From NCBI GenBank assembly GCA_029204225.1, contig MU831557.1, forward strand, positions 1-64,000: a stretch of 64,000 bases of DNA, written 5' to 3'. Below, in pieces: positions 11,719-22,145 of this stretch (positions within the stretch are counted from its first letter, which is position 1; every line of letters starts with the position of its first letter). The translations under genes were made by a program, and so were the position numbers. The notes under the pieces are model-generated. The model did no database searches. It was not told the origin of the DNA and saw only the letters and a list, made by a program, of their open reading frames with translations. This DNA comes from Diphasiastrum complanatum. Taxonomy: Eukaryota; Streptophyta; Lycopodiopsida; Lycopodiales; Lycopodiaceae.

Positions 11719-12158
11719 TTGGAAGACTTTTTCATTATTCATCGGTTTAGTACTCCGTATTATCCAAGGGGTAATGGTCAAGTTGAATCTTCCAATAAGA
11801 TTCTTTGCAACATTATGACAAAAAAGGTTGAAGCAAGTCATTTTGATTGGGAACATAAGCTTTATGCAGCATTATGGACATTCAGAATAGCTTACAAAGG
11901 TAGTATGAATCAAACGCCATTCCAACTTGTCTATGGTCAAGATGCAGTATGCCAATTGAATTTTTAGTACCATCCCTACACATAGCAGCATGGGAACGGT
12001 TGGATGATGCAAAATCCTTACAAATGCGTCATGCAGCTTTACAAAAAAAATTTGAAACTAGATTGATGGCAGTTCATGCATTAGCAGCAAAGAAAGCCCG
12101 CCGCAAGGCATGGCACGATCGTCAATTACACAAAAAAGATCTGAAGGAAGGAGATCTA
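11719..12158 (+). pseudogene. Ty3-gypsy integrase fragment
   Basis: The sequence encodes FSTPYYPRGNGQVESSNKIL (end of the integrase core, with the catalytic-Glu-side NGQxE block), then DWEHKLYAALWTFRIAYKGS, TPFQLVYGQDAV, and MPIEFLVPSLHIA with a following Lys/Arg-rich stretch to KKDLKEGDLA. A missing base near 11947 shifts the frame between GQDAV and MPIEF. Core residues further upstream are absent. The second frame runs straight on into a copia gag with no stop, which marks an insertion or deletion junction near 12159. Confidence 0.85.
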
Positions 12159-12416
12159 GCAATGCAAGATTTGATGGATATTGTGAATGGAGAGGAAGGT
12201 GAGTCAATCCATCCACAAGAAGCAACTAAATACAAGAGAAGGTGCAAGATTGCACTTCATTGTATTAAGATGAATGTTGCAAACGATTTGCTCAAAGAAG
12301 TAGGAGCATGTACCTCAGCCCAAGAGGCTTGGGAGACTCTTCGAAAATTCTATGAGTCCAAGAATATTACCTTCCCTCAAGAACCAAGTTCTTTAATGCT
12401 TCTAAGGGAAGAGTGA
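12159..12416 (+). pseudogene. Ty1-copia gag fragment
   Basis: MDIVNGEE, then RRCKIALHCIKMNVANDLLK, TSAQEAWETLRKFYESKN: the UBN2/copia-type gag core. Closely similar gag stretches occur at 56825-57382 and about 58920-59269, so the window holds at least three copies of one copia gag lineage. The N-terminal part of gag is replaced by gypsy integrase sequence in the same frame (the whole frame is 11949-12416). The frame ends soon after YESKN. Confidence 0.8.
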
Positions 12417-12479
12417 GAGTGGACATCAATTTGTTTTGAGAGTAAAAGATTTGAACAAAGAGCTTACTTATTAAAGAGA

Positions 12480-13178
12480 GTGAGCTTGAGATCAAGGAGG
12501 AGCTTGATCAAGAGGAGGAGCAAAATCCGAGAGCTTCAACTATTCCAAGGAGAGCCACAAGAGCAAAGATGGAGCTATCAATGCTCATTTTTGTGGACAA
12601 GGAAAGACAAGTCAAAGGGTGGTACATTTTGTAATTCATTTGTTGAATTTTCTAATGAAGTCCCTCTGAATTCTAAAGTATGGAATGAAAGGTGGTTGTC
12701 ATATCTACTTACTCTTGAGTGTGCTAGAAGTAAACATGACATTTTCATTCATAAGTTGAAAGATTTTGGCTTCATTTTCAAAGAGGCATATTGTGAACCT
12801 TGTATGAGAGTAAGTGAATCATCCTTGAAGGACACTTATATCCATACAAGAGTATTTGGCCTCATTAGTTTCGAGTTCAACAAGTATGTAATGCAAATTG
12901 CTAGTGGTAAGCAATTGTGGACTAGTAAATTTGATATAAATAATTTTGGTGATTGCTTTGTTGACTTGAAAGATCATATTGAGAAGGAGAACATTCAGGT
13001 TTGGAGACTTGAAAACAAAGTCCTTGAGAGTCTTGAAGAAGATCATGGTTTGGATCCATGTTTTCATCATCAACACCAAGAGAGAGTGAGCATGATGAAG
13101 AAAAAAGACATTCAAGGAGGAACCCGAGAAGGAGCACTTGTCTCAAGGCAAAAGAGACCTAAATCTACATCAATATGA
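12480..13178 (+). CDS. Unrecognised ORF of an LTR element (module copy 2)
   Basis: An open frame of 232 codons downstream of a copia gag piece. I recognise no known domain. About residues 75-165 share a pattern with the ORF at 2423-3070 (F-x-F-x-E-x2-C, SExSxxDTYIxxRV, WTS...N...CF), so both derive from one family. The C-terminus is rich in Glu, Lys and His and overlaps the start of the next frame (13138-13794). In its place a full copia element would have integrase and RT, which suggests a non-autonomous element carrying a different ORF; this is inference. Confidence 0.35.
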   Translation: MSLRSRRSLIKRRSKIRELQLFQGEPQEQRWSYQCSFLWTRKDKSKGGTFCNSFVEFSNEVPLNSKVWNERWLSYLLTLECARSKHDIFIHKLKDFGFIFKEAYCEPCMRVSESSLKDTYIHTRVFGLISFEFNKYVMQIASGKQLWTSKFDINNFGDCFVDLKDHIEKENIQVWRLENKVLESLEEDHGLDPCFHHQHQERVSMMKKKDIQGGTREGALVSRQKRPKSTSI

Positions 13179-13794
13179 AGGTTTGAGTAAAGACAAAGGA
13201 GCAACAAGGAAGCTTATCCATATCTCCCTTTACTCATCTTATTTTGTGTTTGATAGAAAACATGTCATGTATTTGACAAAATCCTTTGATGATGCTAGTA
13301 TGAACATTGTTTTTCATCCTATATCTTATGATGAAATAGTGATCATTACTACTTTGATTGGAGTTTCAAATATGTATTCGAAGGCCTCATCTTGTGATCC
13401 ATTCACTCTTGAACTTCCAAGGAATGAAGACCTTCATTGGAAGGATGCCAAGTTGGAGTTCATTGTTTTGGTGGAGAAAGTCAAGATGGTGATATCTCAA
13501 GCTTTGGTGATATCTCAAGCTTTGGTTGCATGTGCTTCATACAAAAGTTGGATCTTATGGAAAGCTGCTATTTTTCATGTTTATTTTGAGGAGGAGACTC
13601 ACATTTTGCAGCCCAAGGTGATCATTCAACAACCTACCAAAGACAAAGCTTGGATCTTGAAGACAACCTCTATGGAGCTCTCACTACATTTGACAACTTG
13701 GAGCTCAAATTATGTTCTGAGTGATCATACTCACTACATACATCAAGAACCTATAAATTATGTTTTTTTTATGCATGTAATTATTACAGGATAG
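13138..13794 (+). CDS. Unrecognised ORF before an LTR start
   Basis: An open frame of 218 codons overlapping the preceding ORF by 41 bases in another frame, so the two may once have been one protein. No known motif is seen. A 15-base direct repeat makes the peptide VISQALVISQALV (about residues 119-131). It ends 28 bases before the TGTTG that starts an LTR-like sequence, the usual place for the last ORF of an LTR element. Function unknown. Confidence 0.35.
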   Translation: MSQGKRDLNLHQYEGLSKDKGATRKLIHISLYSSYFVFDRKHVMYLTKSFDDASMNIVFHPISYDEIVIITTLIGVSNMYSKASSCDPFTLELPRNEDLHWKDAKLEFIVLVEKVKMVISQALVISQALVACASYKSWILWKAAIFHVYFEEETHILQPKVIIQQPTKDKAWILKTTSMELSLHLTTWSSNYVLSDHTHYIHQEPINYVFFMHVIITG

Positions 13795-13800
13795 TCTCAT

Positions 13801-13848
13801 CAAGCTAAATTGTGAGAATGAGTGTTGAAATTTCACAATTCTAGCTTG
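13801..13848. repeat. Inverted repeat spanning an LTR start
   Basis: The arms CAAGCTAAATTGTGA (13801-13815) and TCACAATTCTAGCTTG (13833-13848) are complementary apart from one extra base. The loop holds a purine-rich tract and the first bases of the LTR-like TGTTGAAATTTC (from 13823). Confidence 0.85.
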
Positions 13849-14290
13849 ACCAATTTTGGTCACATGCATTGTAATTGGCAAGATGGCCATGTAAATAGAT
13901 GCCACACGTGCCAAATAGCATAGGATGCTTTCCCAAGACTCTCATTCCTTATATTACATTGTGATAGCATCTTTGAAATGAGGCCAAAGTGTGCTTAGAT
14001 AAGCTAGAGAAATTCTAGGAGCTAAAAATAGCATGTTTTACATTGTTTAGGTTAGATGCTAGGGCTAGGTTATGATAAGTACAGAGATGCCCTAAAATGT
14101 TCAGATCCAAGCTTGAAATGTATAAATGTATGATGGGATCTCCATCAAAGTATGAAGAAAAATCGAGTTTTTCCACTTCTATCAACATTGTCTTTGGGTG
14201 GAGAGTTCTAGCTATTGGATGTGAGTGATTTTATGCATTAATTACTTGATTTGGAAGGTACTGAAGTTGTTTACAGGTCTGAGAAGCTTG
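13823..14290 (+). repeat. Probable LTR of the preceding unknown element
   Basis: TGTTGAAATTTCACAATTC follows the purine tract GTGAGAATGAG (13812-13822). A TATA-like TATAAAT at 14121-14127 is followed by an ATGxGATCTCC region as in LTR promoters. No second copy is in the window, so the right border (set at about 14290) is a guess. Confidence 0.45.
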
Positions 14291-15477
14291 CTGCACTTTA
14301 CTTTAGTGTCTTTGATCAAATCTATGTGCCTATTGTGGAGTTAAATGCCAAATTAGCTAGTTTTGGTAACTAGTCTTGATTCTAGCTCATAGTTTGGATC
14401 TAGATCTTTGATTTGTGCATCCTCCATCACTTTTAGGATTGATTGAGATTCATTTTTTTGTACAATTTTGTCATGCTTGTGCTACGGAGTATCATGATGT
14501 CCGTCTTGGTCGGAATGCCACGATGAATGAAATAGTGCGAAGACTGGCTGGTATCAGTAGAAAACATGATGAAAAAAATTCGAAACTGAAAGTAATTGAT
14601 GTGAGAGTGTATCCTTGCAGTGTAGAAAGCTTGGAAAGTTTTGATCACTGGAAAATTTTGCAAGAGCTCTGCTAACACAAGTGAGAAATGAATTCGAATT
14701 CTTCTCTTTTATAGGCTGATTTGAAAGGTCCATTAGACAATGTAATAGTTTGGTTGTTCAGTTTGCAAGCATGTTCAGTACTGTGGAAATAGGTTGTAAA
14801 AATCTCAGTGAAGGTTTTTGAAGGACTGAACTGGTCCGGCGAAGATTTTTCAAATATGACGAAGGTTCATCCTTCGTCTAAGGACATCATTCGCCTAGGT
14901 ACTGTAATAAATGCAAAGTTTGAAGATCTGAACCTATGGCCAACCTATTTTTGGAATTCTGAATCCATAATGGCATAATGTTGAACATTCGCCTAACTAC
15001 AAATTAGGTAGTAACTGTAGGAAATAACCTTCGCCCAACTCATTATAGGTATATCTGAGGTGGATGTGTGGTCTGAAATCTCGATGAAGGTGTCTAAAAC
15101 TGTTTGTGCAATATGACCCAAAAAGTGATTTTCTAAGTCATTTTTCATCAAAAGTTATCTTCTGAAAATACTTTCCTTTCACTTTTTTCACTCTAATGAC
15201 TTTTTTGACTTTTGCTCATCATTCTCTTTTCTTCTTCTTTTTTCTGTCTTTTTCAAAAGAAAAGAAAAATCACTCAAGTCATAAAAACAATGAAACTGTA
15301 AAACAATAAAAATAAAACTGATAAGGTGTTGGATCATTCTGGTTGAACTGGCTGATCTGGCTGCCAAAACTTGCGTAGTCAGCCATCAAATTTTAGAAAC
15401 ATTTTCACCACAAAATAGAGTTTATTTTTCAGTTCATAAAATTTGCAAAAGATTCACAATGCTTCTTGGTTTTCAAA

Positions 15478-15530
15478 GGGGGCTCGAACATGGGACCAAA
15501 GAAACTTTGTCAAGCTAACCATCTGAGCCA
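15478..15530 (-). repeat. tRNA-like head of a SINE (A and B boxes)
   Basis: On the minus strand TGGCTCAGATGG (15530-15519) fits the pol III A box and GTTCGAGCC (15489-15481) fits the B box, 30 bases apart as in tRNAs. The sequence in between does not fold as a full tRNA cloverleaf by eye. It could be a tRNA-derived SINE head or a tRNA relic; a poly(A)-type tail was not located. Confidence 0.35.
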
Positions 15531-16576
15531 AGGTGCAGGAGATTCATAATGGCATAAGCAATATGTGAGACTTCAAAGAAGTACTCATCCAGCTAGTATT
15601 TGACCTAGGTTCCTAGCACCATGGGAGGAAATAACTTCAAGGTAGACTAAGTGAACTAAACTTTCAACTAAAACTTCTACTCAACCAATTTTTTTTTCTA
15701 GGATAAAAATATCGATCAACCATCCTTAATCCCATTGGGTTGAATCCCATTGGGTTGAATCTATCTATCCATGATTTTCTGCCACATAAACTCCTGCAAA
15801 ATATCAAGTCAAGTTTGAAGCGTTTCCAATTGGGCATTTTCAATTGGCAAGATTCTCTTGCAAATTCTAATTTTGATCAATAAATTTCATATAAAGACGT
15901 TAAAATAGTTAACACATTAGGTTTAAGAGCATCATCTCCTACGATAAAAAAAAACATGATTTTTTGTTACATAAAATCTTGCAGAATACAAAGGTGATTT
16001 TGGAGCTTTTCCAAAGGTCCATAGGTCTATTTTCTGATTGAACAATTTAGATTACAAGATTGCATACCACCACAACACAACAGGGGCAAGTGCTTTATGA
16101 ATTTTTTAAATTTTTTACAGAGGAATGGAATTGCACTTGATTTCAATAAATTTAGATCCATCTCATTCTACATATAGTGAAGATGTTACGCTTTCCTTCG
16201 TGGTTGATAATTAGTGACCTTCTTTGTTAATTAGCTTATATCATCATATAATGATGCTTGTGGAACTTGTCATTTTAGTTGTAGAAAACTTCTCGTGCTT
16301 GACGATACTACAAAATTTTTGCTCTTATTTGAAATAGTGTTACTAGAACATTTGGTAAGAGGTTGTATAATTGCTTACTTGTCCATCGAAGCTTTGCAAT
16401 GCTAAATTCTTATTTGTTACATTGGTTCGCTAAGCATAAGCAAAAAGGCATCTATCATTGCAAAGAGGATACAAGTTGTAGACTCATGAAAAAACAAGGC
16501 TGCATTTCCATTACTTAACCCCAAGATGGATATATTTGATACACACTAGTCACAATGATCCTCACAAGATGCATGT

Positions 16577-16686
16577 ACTTTGCTCACTTCTTAGTCCAAC
16601 TATATTTAAAACATACACTACTGTAGCATTTACTTTGCTCACTACTTAGTCCAACTATATTTAACACATACACTATTGTAGTATGC
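16577..16686. repeat. 55-bp tandem duplication
   Basis: Two adjacent copies, from ACTTTGCTCAC at 16577 and again at 16632, differ at only a few bases. They lie just beyond the stop codon of the carbonic anhydrase gene, in its 3' flank. Confidence 0.9.
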
Positions 16687-16697
16687 TTCATCACTAA

Positions 16698-19600
16698 CTA
16701 TTTTTTGAAGTACTTGGTTGTATAGACTGTTCTGGCATTCAGAGGCTGGATCGGCCTATTGTTGTGGCCCTGCATCAACCGGACATTCAGATGCAAAAAC
16801 AATAAATGACATTCAAATTGACAATGGATAGAAATATAACACCTCCCACCCTTCCCAATGGTATCGTTTCTTAGTTCATAAAAATGACTTACATAGACGG
16901 CTTCTTGTAACCACATCACTTGTCGTGGAGACAGACTATACACCTGCATGCACAGAACACATAATCGATTTCAAGACACCCACTACTTTAGATACAATTC
17001 AAGAAGTAAGAAGCATTCAGGTTAGGTCCAGCCTATAAAGAAATAGTTCTGCAAGCGCTCACCTGCTTTATAATAGTATATAAAACATTTTCAGTACAAG
17101 GAGGCTCTGACAAAGATCCTTCATAGACATAGTATGTAAACATATCTTTTGGCGTGGCAATAATCTTAGATATAACGTCATGAACAGGTTGTCCGACCTT
17201 GAGGTGGGGAAAGAGCGGGAAATACTGCCACATGACCAAATCTCAAATATTAATAGGTAAAAGGAAGAGAACAGACGAATAACAAATTATGGATCATAGA
17301 AATGCTCAATTGTTGAAGATGCACCAATAAAAGGCTAAATTAAATAATGTTTGTAGTAGACAACGTGGTAATTCTTTCCGTTGAAATTTCTGTACCGCCA
17401 CTAGAATGTAAAATATTACAAAGTACGACTTTCATAAAATCTTGACCATATCCGTCAAGTTATCGTTGAAGCTTAATTCTGACAGTGAGATATGTAACAA
17501 ATTACAAGAAATTGCTGATATTTCAAGTCACAAATGAAATTCACGGCCCATATCTAAATCAAAATCATAGATTTACAAATAAGTAGATTCAATCTTTGTA
17601 ATCTGAAAGAAACAAGAATTTGTTATGCACATGAAAAATTCAAGTTCTCTATAATCTAGAAGTAGGTTCAGCATGCACCTGATTCAATTTCGAATTGTCA
17701 TCTGCACTAAGCTCAAAAAAAGCTCCCACGATAGCAATGGCACCGGAATCTGACACATGTGTCAGGTGCATTTCCATGGGGTAACTGCAAATGCACAACT
17801 CACATCAAATTCAAAATACTAAGAGAAAGAATAGGCACCGTAGCCATGGTCCTCTAACTTGGTTAGGATGTGCAATTGTCAAACTATTTCCAATTGTTGG
17901 CTGCTAAGCACTAGCGACCTAATCCAGTCATCTATGTTATCCACTGTTTAAACAGAATTCAGGACTTCAACAAAATTTCCTCCAGTATTGCGTAACTCCA
18001 ATACGCAACAGGCTTCACTCTAAGCATTAAAACCTCTTGTAGCAAACTTTTTGTAGTGCCAATATCTGAATGCACTATGGGATGACGCTTGTAAACAAAA
18101 ATATATTAAAACATATGGATGATAGCCTGGTACGTACATTGTCTATAACCCGCAACTGTTGAGAAACAAAACAGACAAATTTTCAAGCATTGTTTCAAAT
18201 ACGGAGGATCGTTGAGAAAATTAAGTTGCAAAACACATAATCCACTTCTTAACAGCACTATAGATGTCATTAGTTTAGACGAATCAACACTGCCTAAGCG
18301 CAGCTACACAATAATTCTTAATAGAAACAGTGAACGAACAGAACTACAAACAAACAATCGACTGTGAATAAATGAAAAAGGAACAGTGCTTACGATTTCC
18401 CATCCACAGTGTGTTCACTAGGAGTATGTAGATGAAATTCAGTAAGACTGTAATTCACACCCCTAAAGACAAGACTTCCACCTTCTCGAATAATCTGCAG
18501 AGACCCTTACTACATTCAGTGGATGTATGTTTATCATTAAAGAATAAACTAGAAAGTAAAATAACAAACCAGTGAATGTGTAAAGGTAGACCTTGACTGC
18601 GTGTCCATCGTTGAGAACAGTCGCATTAACATAATCTGCTGAGTTGTCGTAGGTGAGGTCTAGAGGTGGAAGAGATTCATCCACCTTCAGGTTGAAGGAT
18701 TCAATACTGATTGGTGATTGTGCTTTGCCACTGGAGCACAAAGAATAATCCACAGATAATTCGGCCCAGTGCGATGGTCCAGTGGTGTCTTCTATGCAAG
18801 TATAGCTCCATGCATCTGCAACCAAAAGAGAATGACTACTGAGGACATAATGCTTTTGAAGGTGTTGAAGCTGCGTGCGTACATGAATGATCTGAAATGA
18901 TGGCATGGTCAGTCAATTCTAGGTGAATTTGGGTTGTCATTCTGGAATTAACACAGACGAATTTGTGTGGCGCATGAAGGTTAAGTCTATTCTAGATCTA
19001 AGTATTTTAAGACATTCATTGATGACTATAGCCATAAGATATTTATATACTTTCTTAGATTGAAGTCTTCTCAAAGATTTTTTGTAAAGATAGACCGGCT
19101 TGAATCTCAAAATATCCAAGGTCTGAAAATGGTGGTGAATACACGAGTAATAATGCGAAAATCAAGGCATTGTTAGGCAGTATATTGTTTTTTTACACCC
19201 CACAACACAATGGCGTTGAAGATAGAAGTTTGGATCCTGCCAAATGTTTGTTAGCTCAATAAGGTCTTCTAAATTTTTGGGGAGAGGCAGTGGCTAGTTC
19301 CGTGTATCTTCAAAACAAAACATTAACTATTGCAATGAAAGAAAAACTCCAGAGCCAAATGTTTGTTAGCTCAATAAGGTCTTCTAAATTTTTGGGGAGA
19401 GGCAGTGGCTAGTTCCGTGTATCTTCAAAACAAAACATTAACTATTGCAATGAAAGAAAAACTCCAGAGGAAGTATGGTCTGATAAAAAGCTTAATCTAT
19501 TTCATGTGAAGGTTTTCAAATCTGTAGAATATATGCATATTCCAAAGGAACAAAATAGGATGCAAGGTTATTGAAAACCATTTTTGTTGGATACTCCTTA

Positions 19601-21257
19601 GAATCTCATGGTTATAGACTATATGATTGTATAAGCAAGAAGACCCTTGTCAGTAGAGATGTTCAGACTGAAAAATTGATGCAAATATTGAGCCTAATTT
19701 CAATTTTCTAGAAGTGGAAACCAATGAGTTCGGTTGAAGCCTGCCTTTCAAGACAAATTATAGAGAATATGATGAACCAAGGACAGAAAATGAAGAATTA
19801 TAGCCGGCTGCAGAACCCATCCGGCCTACTGTGGAATTTCAGTCCAACTCTCTGAGATCTTCGAAGCCTAGAGGCTAGTTGGAAAGTCATCGAAAATCCA
19901 CAAATAAACCATGTAGTTGCTGCAGATTTTGTGGCATCGTTGAGGAGCACAACAGCTATCAAGAAGCCATGGAAATTTTTAACTGTACTCAATGGCAGCA
20001 GGCTATGGAAGACAAAATCAGGTCAATGCATGAGAACAATGCATGGGGGCTGACCAATCTACCTGCAGGGAGGAAAGAGATTGACAATTATTGGGTTTAC
20101 AAGAAGAAGAGGCTGGATGTCACAATAGAGTGGATTTAAGGCTAGACTTGTTGCAAAGGTCTTCTCACGATGATTTGGTATTGACTACACTCACACATTT
20201 TCTCTTGTAGTAAAACTGACGAGTATTACATTGCTTCTTGCTACTCAGTTCAATCTTAAAAGTCATCGAGTACATGTGAAAACAATGTTTCTTCATGGTG
20301 ATTTAGATGAAGAGATTTACATGGAAGTAACCCATAGGACTTAAAAATAGAAACCATAGAAAGTTTGTATGTAGATTCACCAAGTGCACCTATGGTTTAA
20401 AACAAGCAACAAGGACATGGTATAAGAAGATAGATAATTTTCTTAAGTCGTTAAGTTTTTGCCCATTGAAATCATTTTCGAATGTCTATGCCACAAGGAT
20501 TTCAGAGAAGCCCTTGGTGACGACTGCCTTTAAATAGGCAATAGTTTGAAATGATGACTCATGGTTATGCCCAGTCAAAAACCAAGTGACTTAATCTTTT
20601 GTCCCCTGCATTCTTCCCAAAAACAAAAGTGGAATCACCCATTTGCCAGCTGCCAAGAATTTAAAATTACAGATCTTGGAGGCAAAAATATGTCTTGGCC
20701 TAGATCCTTGAGATACATAGAAGAAAGTCTTGCATATCAAACAAACTAGGTATGCAATCTGTTGGTGGTGGTTCCTTTCAAAAATGTGGTGGAACCGTCA
20801 AAACTGGGTATGCAAAAAGCCTAGGTGCTCAATCATGATGTGAAGCTGAATACATTGCAACTTCTAAGAATACCAATGAAGTAGTTTGGCTAAGGTACAT
20901 TCTGAAAAAGATTGGAATGGAGCAAACCAGTTCCATGTTCATAGTCTGGCCTCTGCATTATGCAATAGAAGAGTGTGAAATGAGCATATCGATAGTTCCG
21001 AGAACAATTCCCCACCTGCTTTGGGTTGATTCATATTCTTGTCCACAACAGACCGAAGTAGGCTGCTGTCAAACTGAAACGTAAAAACAGTTAGGATATA
21101 TCCACGCCTTGATTCTTAAGAATGCGAAGAGATGTAAGACGAAAGCTGGGACCTTTAAAGTACCAACCTTGCCACCGCCGCCAAAGGCCACACTGACAGT
21201 CAGAAATATCGCAAGAAAGCAAAGAAGCTGTTGAAGCATGCCGTAGTGATTCTCCAT
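16698..21257 (-). CDS. Alpha carbonic anhydrase, secreted type, 7 coding exons
   Basis: Exons (minus strand): 21257-21164, 18815-18592, 18494-18394, 17784-17679, 17224-17063, 16943-16893, 16769-16698; total 810 nt, 269 residues plus stop. All introns have GT-AG ends and the frame is continuous. Residues 1-25 or so form a signal peptide, so the enzyme likely enters the secretory route. It would hydrate CO2 to bicarbonate. Zinc ligands are His127, His129 (EFHLHTPSEHT) and His146 (EMHLTH); Glu133 and Glu144 match the conserved Glu106 and Glu117 of human CA II, and His103 (NDGHAVK) the proton shuttle His64. Cys38 and Cys218 can form the conserved disulfide. The normal Thr199-Thr200 pair reads Ser214-Glu215, Gln92 is Glu125 and Trp209 is Tyr224, which is unusual. 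Length fits plant family members (about 270). Intron 1 (2.35 kb) holds a dead copia element. Confidence 0.93.
19200..20960 (+). pseudogene. Dead Ty1-copia element in carbonic anhydrase intron 1
   Basis: Lies in the intron on the strand opposite to the gene. In order it shows integrase C-terminus (LNFWGEAVASSVYLQN, KTPEEVWSDKK, VKVFKSVEYMHI), RT start (WQQAMEDKIRSMHENNAW, LPAGRK), RT core (FSLVVKLTSI, FLHGDLDEEIYME, CTYGLKQATRTWY), and RNase H (CEAEYIATSKNTNEVVWLRY). Frameshifts and stops are frequent and the active-site YxDD block is not seen. LTRs were not found at its ends. A perfect 115-bp tandem duplication lies within the integrase part. Confidence 0.85.
19239..19468. repeat. Perfect 115-bp tandem duplication in the intronic copia
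   Basis: The segment starting GCCAAATGTTTGTTAGCTC at 19239 is repeated from 19354; I see no difference between the two copies. It covers the NFWGEAVASSVYLQN coding block. Confidence 0.95.
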
Positions 21258-21700
21258 TGTGCTTGATCTGCAACGGATCAAAGAAAAAGATAAGAAAAGG
21301 ACTATGCATACATCCCTCGCCAGATAAGTCATAGGAAATTCTTCTAGTAGCTCCGTTGTGAGCCAGACTCGGTTCGCTGTGCACTTCAGAAGGATCGGAT
21401 AGGAAAACGCAAAATAGCTGCAAGTCATTTCGTTCGATTGATCTCATGTTTAAATCAAAACTAGATCATATTGCATCTGTATTGAGCAAGCTATTAGCTT
21501 GAATGCTAGGCACCAAATGCGAAGATACTATTCATATACCTCTGCAATTCAGAGATTATTCAGACAAAGAAAGAAGACATGAATACGAAGTAACTGCATC
21601 TCCAACGGAACAGAAAAAGTGAAAGAAAAGTGAAAGAATTATAGGAGATTGAAAAGAGAGAGAACATACCTGTCAAACTGCTTGCCAAGACCGCTGCTGT
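21258..21700 (-). other. Carbonic anhydrase 5' UTR with leader intron
   Basis: Upstream of the ATG, TTGCAG ends at 21268, leaving 10 bases of leader next to the start codon. A good donor, ACAG|GTATGT, begins at 21669, so a 402-bp intron (21268-21669) in the 5' UTR is likely. The first non-coding exon would span about 21670-21700, with its start set by the TATA box. This is inferred from splice signals only. Confidence 0.55.
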
Positions 21701-21724
21701 CTGAATGAGAAGCTCTAGCTAAGC

Positions 21725-21731
21725 ATTTATA
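21725..21731 (-). promoter_or_regulatory. TATA box of the carbonic anhydrase gene
   Basis: TATAAAT on the minus strand in the context GGTTATAAATGC, about 55 bases before the proposed leader-intron donor. Transcription would start near 21700. The upstream flank (21740-21850) is markedly more GC- and C-rich than the surroundings. Confidence 0.6.
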
Positions 21732-21759
21732 ACCAAGCTCCCGGCCCGCCCCTCCTCTC

Positions 21760-22145
21760 CATCTTCTCTAGTCTGCTTAAGTTTCTCGTCGTCTCTTCTG
21801 GGCACACTCATACACACGACCACGAGGATCACGTTTTCATGTCCTCGCCAAGCGGAGGAGGCCGATACTTGGTGCAACTTAGAAGCTCTACACGCTACAG
21901 TCTACAGGAGTGAGTGAATCTTGCTTCATCTTCATTCAACAATTTGGTATTGTTGATACCAAAAAGCATTTCCACAATCTTCCCACACGAGTTACTTAAT
22001 GTGCTCGATGCTTGAGTGGGGTTCACCCACCTAGGACAGGTTGATAGTATTAAAAAGAGTTTTAGCAATGTAATCTTCCCATAGATAGTGAATTGTGTAT
22101 GTGCTTGAGTTTGAGTTCGCGGCTTGCCCATCCATGTTAGATTTG
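21760..22145. other. Intergenic upstream of carbonic anhydrase
   Basis: No gene or repeat recognised. Could include distal promoter elements of the carbonic anhydrase gene; no specific site can be supported. Confidence 0.4.

Larger units (their letters stand above)
14291..16690. other. Intergenic; orphan leader-like motifs and a SINE-like head
   Basis: No convincing gene. An 86-codon frame at 14415-14675 has no motif I know. At 14835-15100 the GGCGAAGGTT/AACCTTCGCC motif typical of the gypsy leaders recurs at least five times, so this is probably a detached leader of a related element. A tRNA-like head is at 15475-15535 and a 55-bp tandem duplication at 16577-16686; the rest is AT-rich and featureless. 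Confidence 0.5.

Noticed and set aside
11719-12416. A working domesticated integrase gene
   Set aside because: It lacks the catalytic core, has a frameshift at about 11947 and is fused to copia gag.
15478-15530. Functional tRNA gene
   Set aside because: A- and B-box words are present but no acceptor stem or cloverleaf can be drawn; noted as a SINE-like head only.
18463-18906. 147-codon continuous frame as a separate small carbonic anhydrase protein
   Set aside because: It is exon 2 with flanking intron read through; a better model uses GT-AG splices at 18815/18816 and 18592/18591.
21069-21447. Two overlapping 118-119-codon frames at the 5' end of the carbonic anhydrase gene
   Set aside because: Only 21257-21164 is coding (signal peptide); the rest is leader intron and intron 1.
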